Shown here in pieces: positions 8,734-18,908 of a stretch of DNA of 63,673 nt (within the stretch, counting starts at the first letter, position 1; each line of letters starts with the position of its first letter). Position numbers and translations under genes: made by a program. Origin of the DNA: Hyphomicrobiales bacterium (lineage in GTDB: Bacteria > Pseudomonadota > Alphaproteobacteria > Rhizobiales > Beijerinckiaceae); assembly GCA_028290405.1 (NCBI GenBank), contig JAQGJX010000219.1, positions 1 through 63,673 on the forward strand, read 5' to 3'. The notes beneath the pieces were generated by a model. The model saw only the letters and a list, made by a program, of their open reading frames with translations. It did not search any database and was not told the origin of the DNA.

Positions 8734-9938
8734 GCGACGGATTTCCCATCGAAGACACCGTTGGCGCTTGGGCGCCCCATGGCCGCTTCGTCGTGCCGGG
8801 CGCCCCCGAGGGGCCCCTGGCGGGCCTGACGTTCGCCGCCAAGGATCTCTTCGCCGTCGCGGGCCACGTCACGGGCGCGGGCAACCCCACGTGGCTCGCC
8901 ACACACCAGCCCGCCGTCAACTCCAGCCCGGTGGTGCAGGCGCTGCTGGATGCGGGCGCGACGCTCATGGGCAAGACCATCACGGACGAACTCGCCTATT
9001 CGCTGCACGGCGACAACATCCATTACGGCGCGCCGCTCAACGCGCGCGCGCCCGGCCGGGTGACGGGCGGCTCGTCCAGCGGATCGGCGGCGGCGGTCGC
9101 GGCGGAACTGGTGGACTTCGCGCTCGGCACCGACACGGGCGGCTCCACGCGCGTGCCCGCCAGCTATTGCGGCCTCTGGGGCGTGCGCCCCACGCACGGC
9201 CTGCTGTCCGCCGAGCGTCTGGTGCCTTTGCATCCGCGCTACGACACGCCCACATGGCTCGCCCACGACGCGGGCGCGTTCACGCGGGTCGGCGAGGCGC
9301 TGCTGCCCGAGAGCGGCTTCAAGCCGGCGCGCCTGCTGCGGCTGGACGACATCTGCGAGCTGGCCGACGACGTGTTCGCGGAGCCCTTGGCCCTCGTCGT
9401 CGCCGCCCTCGAGAAGGCCCTTGGAGCGCTGGCTCACTCGGTGCGCGCCTCCGAAGGCTCCTCGCTGGAGGATTGGCGCAACGCCTATGCGACCTCCGGC
9501 GCGTTCGAGGGCTGGCAGGTGCATGGCGACTGGATCCTGCAGGCCAAGCCGGTGTTCGCGCCGCCCGTGGCCGCCCGCTGGCGCGCCGCCAGCCTCGTGT
9601 GCGCGGAAGCCGCCGCGGCTGCGGACGCGCAGGCGCAGGACATCCGCGCCAAGGTCCGCGCCCTGCTTGGGGACGACGGCGTGGCGGTGCTTCCCTCCGC
9701 CGCCAGCCTCGCGCCCCTGCGGAACGCAGACCCCAAGGACGTGGACGCCATTCGCCTGCGCACCATGGCGATGACCTGCATCGGCGGCCTGTCGGGCCTG
9801 CCCCAGGTGAGCATGCCCTTCGCGGCGCCGGACGGGACTCCGCTGGGCGTCTCGCTTCTGGGCCCCGCCGGCAGCGACCTCGCGCTCATCAGGCTCGCGG
9901 TCGCCACGCAGCGCGCGGCGCTGGAGCGCGCCCCATGA
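8730..9938 (+). CDS. Amidase (amidase-signature family)
   Basis: This 402-residue cytoplasmic hydrolase has the Ser-cisSer-Lys layout of the amidase-signature family. The Lys is in FAAKDLF near residue 38, the Gly/Ser-rich core is GGSSSGSAAAVAAE near residue 112, and the nucleophile region is GTDTGGSTRVPASYCG near residue 133. The length is shorter than the usual 450-500, mainly in the C-terminal part. It hydrolyses an amide bond to acid plus ammonia; the substrate is unknown. It sits between the PuuE-like hydrolase and the GntR regulator and overlaps both by four bases, which argues for one pathway fed by the divergent liv importer. Confidence 0.92.
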   Translation: MSDGFPIEDTVGAWAPHGRFVVPGAPEGPLAGLTFAAKDLFAVAGHVTGAGNPTWLATHQPAVNSSPVVQALLDAGATLMGKTITDELAYSLHGDNIHYGAPLNARAPGRVTGGSSSGSAAAVAAELVDFALGTDTGGSTRVPASYCGLWGVRPTHGLLSAERLVPLHPRYDTPTWLAHDAGAFTRVGEALLPESGFKPARLLRLDDICELADDVFAEPLALVVAALEKALGALAHSVRASEGSSLEDWRNAYATSGAFEGWQVHGDWILQAKPVFAPPVAARWRAASLVCAEAAAAADAQAQDIRAKVRALLGDDGVAVLPSAASLAPLRNADPKDVDAIRLRTMAMTCIGGLSGLPQVSMPFAAPDGTPLGVSLLGPAGSDLALIRLAVATQRAALERAP

Positions 9939-10654
9939 GCACGGACGCAAAGCTGCGCCCGGACCCAGCGGCGGCGGAGCACGACGAGCCGGACGTGGAG
10001 CGCCGGATCTACCGCACGATCTTCGACAGCGTCATGAACCAGCGCCTGACGCCCGGCGCCCGGCTGCCGGAGACCCAGCTCTGCGAGCTGTTCGGCGTCA
10101 GCCGCGCGGTGGTGCGGCGCGTGTTGCAGCGGCTCGCGCACGACCATATCGTGGAGCTTCGCCCCAACCGGGGCGCCATCGTGGCGATTCCCACTCCTGA
10201 GGAAACCCGCCAGATCTTCGAGGCGCGGCAGGGGCTGGAGGCCGCCCTGGTGCGGCTGGCCACGCGCAACGGCACGCCCGAGGACTTCGCCGACATGCGC
10301 CGCCACCTGCGCGAGGAGCACGAGGCGATGCACCGGTTCGACCAGCCCTCCTGGGCGCGGCTGGCGAGCGCCTTCCACCTGCGGCTGGCGGCGGTGGCGC
10401 GCAATCCGATCCTGGAGGCCTTCCTCAACGAGATCGTCACGCGCTGCTCGCTCATCGTCGCGCTGTACCAGCCCTGGGGCAACGCCTCCTGCGAACATGA
10501 CGAGCATGCGCGCATCGTCGAGCGCATGGAGGCTGGCGACGCCGAGGGGGCGATCCGGCTGATGCACGAGCATCTCGTGGTGCTGGAGCGCAACGTCTGC
10601 CTGAAGCGCGCGGACGCCGAGCCCAGCCTGAAGCAGCGGCTGGGCCTCGCGTGA
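9935..10654 (+). CDS. GntR-family transcriptional regulator with FCD ligand domain
   Basis: This 239-residue regulator has an N-terminal winged helix (residues about 20-90; LPETQLCELFGVSRAVVRRVLQRL is the recognition part) and an all-helical FCD domain. The FCD metal-site pattern is visible as ASAFHLRLAA (Asp replaced by Ala/Ser), EHDEHARIVE and LMHEHL. FCD proteins bind organic acids and usually repress. It is the last gene of the coupled operon and very probably controls both divergent units through the palindrome at 7281-7292. Confidence 0.92.
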   Translation: MSTDAKLRPDPAAAEHDEPDVERRIYRTIFDSVMNQRLTPGARLPETQLCELFGVSRAVVRRVLQRLAHDHIVELRPNRGAIVAIPTPEETRQIFEARQGLEAALVRLATRNGTPEDFADMRRHLREEHEAMHRFDQPSWARLASAFHLRLAAVARNPILEAFLNEIVTRCSLIVALYQPWGNASCEHDEHARIVERMEAGDAEGAIRLMHEHLVVLERNVCLKRADAEPSLKQRLGLA

Positions 10655-10657
10655 ACC

Positions 10658-11539
10658 TCACATCACGGTGAGGAAGAACAGCGGCAGCGTCACCACGGAC
10701 ATCACCGTCGAGATCACCACGATTCCCGCCACCTCCTGCGGTTCGTTGTTGTAGCGCGAGGCGAACAGGTAGGTCAGCACGGCGGTCGGCATGGAGCTCT
10801 GGATGATGACAACGCCCCGCGCGGCGGCGTCGAGGTCCATCCCCCACGCCACGAGCCAGCCAATGCCGTAGCCGCCGAACAGGCGCGCGGCCGCGAACGT
10901 CGCGCTGCGCCCGAACGACGAGATGCTCAGCGAGGCGAGCGCATGGCCCAGCGACAGCAGCATCAGCGGCACGGTGATTGAGCCCAGCAGATGCACGGAG
11001 CGCTGCGCCACCACGGGCAGTTGCAGCCCCGTCGTCATGATCGTCAACGCCACCAGGATGGCCCACGTCATGGGCATGCGCAGCACGTCGCGATAGCTGA
11101 TGCCCCCGGCGGCGATCGCCTGTCCGACGGTGAAATTGGTGACGCTGGAGACGACGAAATAGCCGATGGCGAGCCCAAGGCCGCGCTCCCCGAACGCGAA
11201 GAGGCACAGCGGCAGGCCCATGTTGCCGCCGTTGGACCAGATGAGCGGCGGCAGGTAGGTGGGAACCGACTGGCCAAGCCCGCGCACCAGCGCCCAGCCC
11301 GACAGGCCCGCAAGGGTGAGGCACAGCGCGGCGGCGAGCGCGATCTGCCCCACGGCGGCGGGCGCGAGGCCGGCGGTGGTCAGCGTATCCACCACGAGGC
11401 ACGGGGTCGAAACCGCGTTGACGATGAGGGCGACGAAGCTTGAGTCGAACCCCTTGCCGGAGCGCGCCCACAGATAGCCCACGAGGGCGATGACGAACAC
11501 CGGCCCCACAACGTCCAACAATATGCTGAAGATCTGCAT
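10658..11539 (-). CDS. AEC-family (auxin efflux carrier/MdcF-type) permease
   Basis: This 293-residue membrane protein has about nine hydrophobic segments in the AEC pattern, with half-repeats each carrying a broken helix: IWSNGGNMGLPLCLFAFG in the first and IIQSSMPTAVLTYLFA in the second. Known AEC members move dicarboxylates or monocarboxylates such as malonate and malate. ATG 11539 was chosen over an ATG five codons upstream because GGGAG lies at a better distance. It ends three bases from the regulator gene, convergent with it. It may export or import the acid product of the neighbouring pathway (inference). Confidence 0.88.
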   Translation of the reverse strand: MQIFSILLDVVGPVFVIALVGYLWARSGKGFDSSFVALIVNAVSTPCLVVDTLTTAGLAPAAVGQIALAAALCLTLAGLSGWALVRGLGQSVPTYLPPLIWSNGGNMGLPLCLFAFGERGLGLAIGYFVVSSVTNFTVGQAIAAGGISYRDVLRMPMTWAILVALTIMTTGLQLPVVAQRSVHLLGSITVPLMLLSLGHALASLSISSFGRSATFAAARLFGGYGIGWLVAWGMDLDAAARGVVIIQSSMPTAVLTYLFASRYNNEPQEVAGIVVISTVMSVVTLPLFFLTVM

Positions 11540-11595
11540 CGCCGCTCCCGCCAACGCGGGAGGGCTATCTCATTGCGCGGCGTTGAGCCAGAGGA

Positions 11596-11898
11596 TCACC
11601 GGTTGTCCCGGTTGATCACTTCCTCGCAGCGGTATCCGACGAAGCACTGCGGCGAATCGCCGGAGCGCACGAACGCGGGGCGCAATTCTTCGCTCGGGGT
11701 GCAAAAGCCCCGATGCTCGACGTAGCGGTCGTAGAGGCTCGGGCCGGTGCCCAGCACGACGGCGCCGCGCGTCGCGACAAGGCCGCGCGCCTGCGCGCAG
11801 GACATGTGCGTGGTGTCCGGCCGCCCCTGCGCCGAAGCCGGGTTCAAAGACGGCGCCGACAGGCAGGCGGCGGCGATGGCGAGTGCGAATAAGCGCAT
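11596..11898 (-). CDS. Small exported protein of unknown function
   Basis: This 100-residue product starts with a clear signal peptide (MRLFALAIAAACLSAPSLNPASAQ). The mature part has four Cys (HMSCAQAR, GFCTP, PQCFVGYRC) that could form two disulfides. AAGGG lies nine bases before ATG 11898, which is why this start was preferred over one three codons upstream. I recognise it as resembling small periplasmic proteins common in Hyphomicrobiales but know no function. It stands alone between the AEC permease and the old yellow enzyme. Confidence 0.75.
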   Translation of the reverse strand: MRLFALAIAAACLSAPSLNPASAQGRPDTTHMSCAQARGLVATRGAVVLGTGPSLYDRYVEHRGFCTPSEELRPAFVRSGDSPQCFVGYRCEEVINRDNR

Positions 11899-12005
11899 GG
11901 CGATCATCCCTTGTGCAGCGGTCCAGCCGCCCCGCCTACGCATATAGGCAGTTAAGCGCGGGGCGGCGATCACAAACAGATGATCGGCCCCGCCGGGCGG
12001 CCGGG

Positions 12006-13055
12006 TCAGGCGGCGGGATAATCCACGTAGCCCTTGGCGCCGCCGCCGTAGACGGTGGCGAAGTCCGGCTGCGCCAGCTCGGCCTTGCGGCGCAGGCGGG
12101 CGGGCAGATCCGGGTTTGCGATGAACGGCTTGCCGTAGACGATGACGTCCGCACCGCCGCTCTCCAGCAGGGCCTGCCCGGTCTCGCCCGTAAAGCCCGC
12201 CCCGGCCGCGTAGACGCCCTTGTACAGGGGCCGCAACTCCTGGTGGACCTCGTAGCCGCCCTGCTTGGCGCCATGCAGATAGGCGAGCCCCCGGCCCGAC
12301 AATTCCCGCGCCACATAGGGATAGAGCGCCTCGGCGTCAGGATCTTCGACGTCGTTGAACTTGATGCGCGGGGAGAGCTTCACCCCCACGCGGTCGCGCC
12401 CGACAGCCTCCGCCACCCGGTCCGCGACCAGCAGCAGGAAGCGCGCGCGGTTCTCGACCGAGCCGCCGTAGATGTCGGTGCGCTGGTTGATGCTGGCGTC
12501 CAGGAACTGGTGGATGAGGTAGCCGGAGGCGGCGTGAATCTCCACGCCGTCAAAGCCGGCCTCCCGGGCGCGCAGCGCCGCGCTGGCGAACTCGCCCGCC
12601 ACGCCGCCGATCTCGTCCGTCTCCAGCGCGCGGGGAACCACGAAATCCTTCGGGCCCGAATCGGTCTTGTTCTGGCCCTTGATGGCGATGGCGGAAGGCG
12701 CGACCGGCAGCGCCCCGCCGGGCAGGAACTCCGGCAGGGCCACCCGGCCGGTGTGGTAGAGCTGCGCGAAAATGCGCCCGCCCGCCGCATGCACCGCTTC
12801 GACCACGCGGCGCCATCCGGCCGCCTGCGCGTCCGTCGCCAGCCCCGGCGTGCGCACGTAGCCCTTGGCCATGGGCGACACGAAGATCGCCTCGCTGAGG
12901 ATCAGCCCCGCGCTGGCGCGCTGGGCGTAATACTCCGCCACCATGTCCAGCGGCACGCCGTCGGCGTCCGCCCGCGAGCGCGTCATGGGCGCCATGAAGA
13001 TGCGGCTGGACAGGTCGAGGGCGCCGACGCGGATCGGATCAAAGAGGCTGGTCAT
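12006..13055 (-). CDS. nemA: Alkene reductase, old yellow enzyme family (NemA-like)
   Basis: This 349-residue flavoenzyme has the OYE barrel. The N-terminus DPIRVGALDLSSRIFMAPMTRSRA is followed by AQLYHTGR, FDGVEIHAASGYLIHQFLD (substrate-binding region; His-Ala in place of the His-Asn or His-His pair), YGGSVENRARF and DVIVYGKPFIANPDL (phosphate-binding end). Such enzymes use FMN and NAD(P)H to reduce activated C=C bonds, maleimides and nitro compounds. The gene is monocistronic by spacing, lying downstream of eno on the same strand with a hairpin between. Confidence 0.92.
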   Translation of the reverse strand: MTSLFDPIRVGALDLSSRIFMAPMTRSRADADGVPLDMVAEYYAQRASAGLILSEAIFVSPMAKGYVRTPGLATDAQAAGWRRVVEAVHAAGGRIFAQLYHTGRVALPEFLPGGALPVAPSAIAIKGQNKTDSGPKDFVVPRALETDEIGGVAGEFASAALRAREAGFDGVEIHAASGYLIHQFLDASINQRTDIYGGSVENRARFLLLVADRVAEAVGRDRVGVKLSPRIKFNDVEDPDAEALYPYVARELSGRGLAYLHGAKQGGYEVHQELRPLYKGVYAAGAGFTGETGQALLESGGADVIVYGKPFIANPDLPARLRRKAELAQPDFATVYGGGAKGYVDYPAA

Positions 13056-13080
13056 GGGCGAAAGCTCCGGAATGGTCGAT

Positions 13081-13105
13081 CTTCTCCCCGCGCGGCGGGG
13101 AGAAG
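13081..13105. repeat. Perfect 10-bp inverted repeat between nemA and eno
   Basis: CTTCTCCCCG at 13081-13090 pairs with CGGGGAGAAG at 13096-13105 around a five-base loop. It lies downstream of eno and just upstream of the nemA start region on the minus strand. No T-run follows. It could act as an eno terminator or be a member of the short palindromic repeats with CTTCTCCCC arms that are common in Hyphomicrobiales genomes. Confidence 0.6.
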
Positions 13106-13150
13106 CAGTTTGCGCCGCGCTCTGCGCAGCGGGCGCTTACAGAACGGCGT

Positions 13151-14476
<1,326 letters not shown>

Positions 14477-14610
14477 CTAGTTGAGGAGCGCTGCGAGAGA
14501 AAGAGGCAATCTTGGGAGATCCTTTTCAGATCGTGGCGGCGATTCCCGCCAGTGGTCAAACGGCCCCTCGCTTCAACACCGCGCCGTCTTGCTGTAGAGC
14601 ATGGGCGGCC

Positions 14611-14660
14611 GCGCCCTCATCCGGCCTTCGGCTCGCGCAGCGAGGGCCGGATGAGGGCGC
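14611..14660. repeat. Long palindromic element (16-bp perfect stem) between eno and kdsA
   Basis: The arm GCGCCCTCATCCGGCC (14611-14626) pairs perfectly with 14645-14660. The 18-base loop can form a further CTCG/CGAG stem. The element sits about 30 bases upstream of the kdsA start. It looks like a dispersed intergenic repeat with CCTCATCCGGCC arms. It could also affect kdsA expression through its transcript, but no data in the window show this. Confidence 0.7.
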
Positions 14661-14687
14661 TGATCGCACGCCAACACCCGGACGCCC

Positions 14688-15533
14688 ATGACCCCGAATT
14701 CAGAAGTCACCATCGGCAGCGGCTCTGGCGCCGTCACGTTCGGCGCCCGGCTGCCGCTGGCGTTCATCGCGGGGCCCTGCGCGCTGGAAAGCCGCGAGCA
14801 CGCGCTCAAGATGGCGGGCGCCCTGCGCGAGATCGCCGACCGGCTGGGCGTCGGGATCGTCTACAAATCCTCGTTCGACAAGGCCAACCGCACGTCCCTC
14901 ACCGGGCGGCGCGGCATGGGGCTCGAGCAGTCCCTCGACATTTTCGCGGAGGTGAAGCAGCGCTTCGGCTTCCCGATCCTGACGGACGTGCACGAGAACG
15001 AGCATTGCGCGAAGGTCGCGGGCGTCGTCGACGTACTCCAAATTCCCGCCTTCCTGTGCCGCCAGACGGACCTGCTTGTGGCGGCCGCCGCCACGGGCCT
15101 GCCGGTCAACGTGAAGAAGGGGCAGTTCCTCGCCCCGTGGGACATGAAGAACGTCGTGGACAAGGTGACGGGCGCTGGCAATCCTAATGTGCTGGTGACG
15201 GAACGTGGCACAAGCTTCGGATACAACACGCTTGTTTCCGATATGCGCGGCCTGCCGACCATGGCGCAGCAGACCGGCGCGCCGGTGATTTTCGACGCCA
15301 CCCATTCCGTCCAGCAGCCCGGCGGACAGGGCGCGTCGTCCGGCGGGCAGCGCGAATTCGTTCCGGTTCTGGCGCGCGCGGCGGTCGCCGTGGGGGTCGC
15401 GGGCGTGTTCATCGAGACCCATGACGATCCCGCCAATGCGTTCTCGGACGGGCCGAACCAGGTGCCGCTGGGCGAGTTCGAGGGGCTGCTTCGCCAGCTC
15501 ATGGCGTTCGACAAGCTGGCCAAGGCGCTCTGA
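14688..15533 (+). CDS. kdsA: 3-deoxy-8-phosphooctulonate synthase (KDO-8-phosphate synthase)
   Basis: This 281-residue enzyme condenses phosphoenolpyruvate with arabinose 5-phosphate to give KDO-8-phosphate for lipopolysaccharide inner core. Family motifs are [42 protein letters not shown] and [12 protein letters not shown]. The segment [11 protein letters not shown] has the Asn position typical of metal-independent KdsA, but this call is by eye. Enolase, which makes its substrate PEP, is encoded divergently next door. The acyltransferase gene follows after 43 bases. Confidence 0.97.
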   Translation: MTPNSEVTIGSGSGAVTFGARLPLAFIAGPCALESREHALKMAGALREIADRLGVGIVYKSSFDKANRTSLTGRRGMGLEQSLDIFAEVKQRFGFPILTDVHENEHCAKVAGVVDVLQIPAFLCRQTDLLVAAAATGLPVNVKKGQFLAPWDMKNVVDKVTGAGNPNVLVTERGTSFGYNTLVSDMRGLPTMAQQTGAPVIFDATHSVQQPGGQGASSGGQREFVPVLARAAVAVGVAGVFIETHDDPANAFSDGPNQVPLGEFEGLLRQLMAFDKLAKAL

Positions 15534-15576
15534 TCCGGCGTCGCCGTCCTGTCACATCCGCCCGTCAGGGAGAGGC

Positions 15577-16401
15577 ATGCTCGAAAGCGCCTTCACGTAC
15601 GCAGATCCCGCCGACCCGCTGCTGAAGCGGCTCGCCATCGGCGCGCTGGAGAAGGCGACCGGGCGCGACACGCTGAAGCGGCTGTATGATCAGCACCAAG
15701 CGAGCGGCTGGGACGGGGCGGGCTTTTTCGTCACCGCAATCCGGGCGCTCTCGCTGGACCTGCGCTACGACGCGGAGCGGCTCGCCGCCCTGCCCCGGCA
15801 AGGCCCGCTGGTGGTGGTCGCCAACCATCCGTTCGGCGTGATCGACGGCATCGTCATGTGCGCGCTGATGGAGAAGGTGCGGCCCGATTTCCGGGTGCTG
15901 ACCAATTCCGTGCTGATGCGCGCGCCCGAAATGCGCGAGCGCCTGATGCCGGTGGATTTCTCCGAAACGCCCGAGGCGCGGCGCGTCAATCTCGACACCA
16001 GCGCGAAGGCGCTGGCCCATGCGCAGGCGGGCGGGTGCGTGGTGATCTTTCCGGCGGGCGCGGTCTCCACCTCGCCGGATCGCTGGGGCGCGCAGCCCGC
16101 AATGGACGGTCCGTGGTCGCCGTTCGCGGCGCGCGTCGTCGCGCGTGCGCAGGCGGACGTCGCGCCGATCTACTTTCCGGGCCAGAATTCGCGGCTGTTC
16201 CAGATCGTCAGCCACGTGCATCCGACCTTGCGGCTCGCGCTCTTCTTCCACGAGGTGCGGCGGCGCATCGGCACGCCGTTTCCGGTGGAGATCGGCGCCC
16301 CGGTCCCGTATGCGCGGCTGGCGCATCTGGAGCGCGCCGCGCTGACGCTGGCCCTGCGGAGCTCCGTCTACGGACTGGGGCCTCAGCCGCGCCCGCGATA
16401 A
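15577..16401 (+). CDS. PlsC-like lysophospholipid acyltransferase family protein
   Basis: This 274-residue protein has acyltransferase motif I as [10 protein letters not shown] near residue 87 and motif III as [15 protein letters not shown] near residue 160. The His-x5-Asp spacing and FPAG form fit the OlsA/hemolysin-like branch (COG3176) rather than classical PlsC (His-x4-Asp). It would acylate a lyso-lipid at the inner membrane; the acceptor is unknown. AGGGAGAGG precedes ATG 15577. The last 19 bases overlap the end of convergent queF. Confidence 0.85.
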   Translation: MLESAFTYADPADPLLKRLAIGALEKATGRDTLKRLYDQHQASGWDGAGFFVTAIRALSLDLRYDAERLAALPRQGPLVVVANHPFGVIDGIVMCALMEKVRPDFRVLTNSVLMRAPEMRERLMPVDFSETPEARRVNLDTSAKALAHAQAGGCVVIFPAGAVSTSPDRWGAQPAMDGPWSPFAARVVARAQADVAPIYFPGQNSRLFQIVSHVHPTLRLALFFHEVRRRIGTPFPVEIGAPVPYARLAHLERAALTLALRSSVYGLGPQPRPR

Positions 16402-16859
16402 GGCGCGACCCCCTGATCGGGCGCCCACACGCCCTTGGGGAGCGTGCCGGTCTGCCAGAACACGTCGATGGGCATGCCGCCGCGCGGATACCAATACCCG
16501 CCGATGCGCAGCCATTTGGGCTTCAGCAGCCGGGCGATGTCCTTGCCGATGCGCACCGTGCAATCCTCATGGAACGCGCCATGGTTGCGGAACGCGCCGA
16601 GGAACAGCTTGAGGGATTTCGACTCCACGAGCCATTTGTCGGGCGCGTAGTCGATCACCAGATGGGCGAAATCCGGCTGGCCGGTGACGGGGCACAGCGA
16701 GGTGAACTCGGGCGCCGTGAAGCGGCTCACGTAGTCGGTGTCGGTGTGCGGGTTCGGCACGCGCTCCAGCACCGCCTCTTCCGGCGAGGCCGCGGGGGCG
16801 ACGTGCTGGCCCAGAAGCGTGGGGGCGGGTGCGAGCTTGGCGGAGGTTTTGCGGGCCAT
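16383..16859 (-). CDS. queF: NADPH-dependent 7-cyano-7-deazaguanine reductase (preQ1 synthase)
   Basis: This 158-residue protein is the short, unimodular form of QueF, which reduces preQ0 to preQ1 in queuosine biosynthesis. The catalytic Cys is in [13 protein letters not shown], followed by Asp, and the QueF motif is [25 protein letters not shown] 16859 was chosen because ACAGGA precedes it and the longer frame adds 37 residues absent from the family. It overlaps the acyltransferase gene end to end by 19 bases and is divergent from the metallo-hydrolase-like gene. Confidence 0.95.
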   Translation of the reverse strand: MARKTSAKLAPAPTLLGQHVAPAASPEEAVLERVPNPHTDTDYVSRFTAPEFTSLCPVTGQPDFAHLVIDYAPDKWLVESKSLKLFLGAFRNHGAFHEDCTVRIGKDIARLLKPKWLRIGGYWYPRGGMPIDVFWQTGTLPKGVWAPDQGVAPYRGRG

Positions 16860-17005
16860 GGTCCTGTCCAGTTTCGGGAGCCTTATGGCCCATTCGGGCG
16901 CGGGAGAGAAGCCCGCAGACAATTCGTCCGGCGCACGAAACAGTGCGGGGCTTCGTCCGTTGTCCTTCACAATCCGAGCAGCGCCACGCTGAACCGGGAG
17001 TCGTC

Positions 17006-17884
17006 ATGCCGCGGCCGAGTCCGAGCTGGAACCCCACCAAACCCAACCGGATGGTGCGCATCCATCCCATCCGCACCGGCACGGTGCAGTTTCGAACCGC
17101 CCAGATCAGGGCGCGCAGCCAGGGGCCGTTCCGGCTCTGGCGCATCCTCTCCGACCGGGAATGGACGCGCGAACTGCCGATCTACTGCTACCTCATCGAA
17201 CACCCCGAGGGGCTGTTCATGGTGGACACCGGCGCCAGCGCGCGGGTGATGGAGCCGGGCTTCTTCCCCCGCTGGCATCCTTATTACCGGCGCGCCGTGA
17301 AATATCGCGTGGCCCCGGAGGACGAAGTCGGCCCGCAGTTGCGCGCCCTCGGGTTCGACCCGGAAAAGGTCGGCTGCGTCATCATGACCAACATGCAGGT
17401 CGGGCATTCGGGCGGTCTGAAATACTTCAACCGCGCGCGCATCATCGTCAGCGCTCAGGAATGGGCGAGCTGCATGGGCGGGGTCGGGCGCCTCTCGGGC
17501 TATCCGAACGCGCACTGGCCCAAATGGCTGACGCCGCGCATGGTCACCTTCAACGCGGGCCAGATCGGCGGGCTCGCGCGCTCGCAGCCGCTCACGGGGG
17601 ACGGCGCGATCTATCTGGTGCGCACGCCCGGCCACACTCACGGATCGATCTCCTGCGTGGTCGAGGACGGCGGGCTGATGTTCTTCTTCGCCGGAGACGC
17701 CTCCTACCTCCATTCCACCATGTGCGAGATGGTGGCGGACGGCTACGCGGCCCATCCCCGTCTCCAGGTGAACACGCTGCGCAACATCCGCGAACTCGCC
17801 CAGTCCCGCCCCATGGTCTACCTGCCGACCCACGATCCCGACGCGGCGCGGCGCCTGATGGAGCTGGACACGTCCGTCGACTAG
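17006..17884 (+). CDS. Metallo-beta-lactamase-fold protein (AHL-lactonase-like) with a degenerate metal motif
   Basis: This 292-residue protein follows the AiiA-like lactonase layout: IYCYLIEHPEGLFMVDTG near residue 70, RTPGHTHGSISCVVE, FFAGDASY and a C-terminal PTHDPDA. The central HxHxDH motif, normally THxHxDHxGG, reads TNMQVGHSGG, so two His and the Asp that hold zinc are replaced by Asn, Gln and Gly. The later His, Asp and His ligands are kept. A full binuclear zinc site is therefore unlikely, and the protein may bind one metal or none. GGGAG precedes ATG 17006. It abuts the convergent VOC gene. Confidence 0.85.
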   Translation: MPRPSPSWNPTKPNRMVRIHPIRTGTVQFRTAQIRARSQGPFRLWRILSDREWTRELPIYCYLIEHPEGLFMVDTGASARVMEPGFFPRWHPYYRRAVKYRVAPEDEVGPQLRALGFDPEKVGCVIMTNMQVGHSGGLKYFNRARIIVSAQEWASCMGGVGRLSGYPNAHWPKWLTPRMVTFNAGQIGGLARSQPLTGDGAIYLVRTPGHTHGSISCVVEDGGLMFFFAGDASYLHSTMCEMVADGYAAHPRLQVNTLRNIRELAQSRPMVYLPTHDPDAARRLMELDTSVD

Positions 17885-17885
17885 C

Positions 17886-18752
17886 TCAGAAGACCAGCGC
17901 GACCCCGAAGGCCGCAGAAGGCGGAATCACCGTTCGGCCCTGCACGCTCTCGCGCGGAGGATTTGCCCCCGCCAGCGCGACGTCCAGCGCGCTCCTGTCG
18001 CTCACCGCGAACGTGATCGCCGCAAGGCGGGGCGCGCCGTCGCCCTCCCCCAGGGCCGCCGCGCCGTACCGGTAGGCGAAGGCGACGGGCGTCAGCACCT
18101 CGATGCGCTGGCCGCCCGGAAGCGGGATATCGACCCCCATGGAGGTGGCCGCCATGTCGCGCACGCCCGTGAAGTGCGAGAGGAACTCCGCATGGTCGGA
18201 GGGATTTTCCGCCGCCATCACGACGCTGCGCAGCCCGCTCACCCCGTTGGCGTGGGTCTGGAGCGCCGGGTCCCAGAAGTCTTGCGGGCGGCGCTGCTGG
18301 CAGACGAAGAAACCGGCGTCCGGCAGAAGCCTGGAGGCGGCGAACGCCAGCGTGAAGGCCACACGGGTCTCTTCCCCGCTCGCCCGCTTGCCGCGCCGTT
18401 CGAAATGAAACGGTTCGAAATCGCCGACGCCCGCCTGCTTGAACCGGCGCGCCTCGGCTTCCGCGTCGCCGGAAGACAGCGCCAGCTTGGCTGCGCCTTC
18501 GCGTCTCTCCAGGTAATCGTGGATGAATCCCGCAAAGGAGAACACGCGCGGATCGGGATCGACCGGCGCATGGTAGGCGCCTTCCGTCCCGATGAGTTCG
18601 AGGAACGCCCCGTCGAACTGCACGATATGGTTCTGCGTGCCCCATGGGTGATGATTGCGCGCCCCGACCCGGAAGCCGAGGCGGCGATAGAAGTCGGCCT
18701 GCGCCGACAGGTCGCGGGCGGCGAGGACGACATGGTCAAGCGCGCTGGACAT
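17886..18752 (-). CDS. VOC-superfamily (glyoxalase-like domain) protein
   Basis: This 288-residue protein begins with LDHVVLAARDLSAQADFYRRLGF, the hallmark of the vicinal oxygen chelate fold, and continues in the style of the Glyoxalase_3 (PF13468-like) group. The second half, GLRSVVMAAENPSDHAEFLSHFTG, is another VOC unit. VOC proteins include glyoxalases, dioxygenases and isomerases, and the activity here is unknown. Frame readthrough upstream is a shadow of trpD; the start at 18752 fits the family N-terminus. It is divergent from trpG. Confidence 0.82.
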   Translation of the reverse strand: MSSALDHVVLAARDLSAQADFYRRLGFRVGARNHHPWGTQNHIVQFDGAFLELIGTEGAYHAPVDPDPRVFSFAGFIHDYLERREGAAKLALSSGDAEAEARRFKQAGVGDFEPFHFERRGKRASGEETRVAFTLAFAASRLLPDAGFFVCQQRRPQDFWDPALQTHANGVSGLRSVVMAAENPSDHAEFLSHFTGVRDMAATSMGVDIPLPGGQRIEVLTPVAFAYRYGAAALGEGDGAPRLAAITFAVSDRSALDVALAGANPPRESVQGRTVIPPSAAFGVALVF

Positions 18753-18908
18753 TGATGTGGAGCTCCCATCCGCCGCGCTCCGGGCGGGCGACGGCGAACA
18801 TACCGCATAGCCTCCCGGAGCCGAAGCGCCCGCCGCACAAAGCCCGGCAGGACCGGCGGCTTGACGCGCGCGCGCGCGGCGTCGAAAAGGACGGCGAGGA
18901 GAGCCCGC

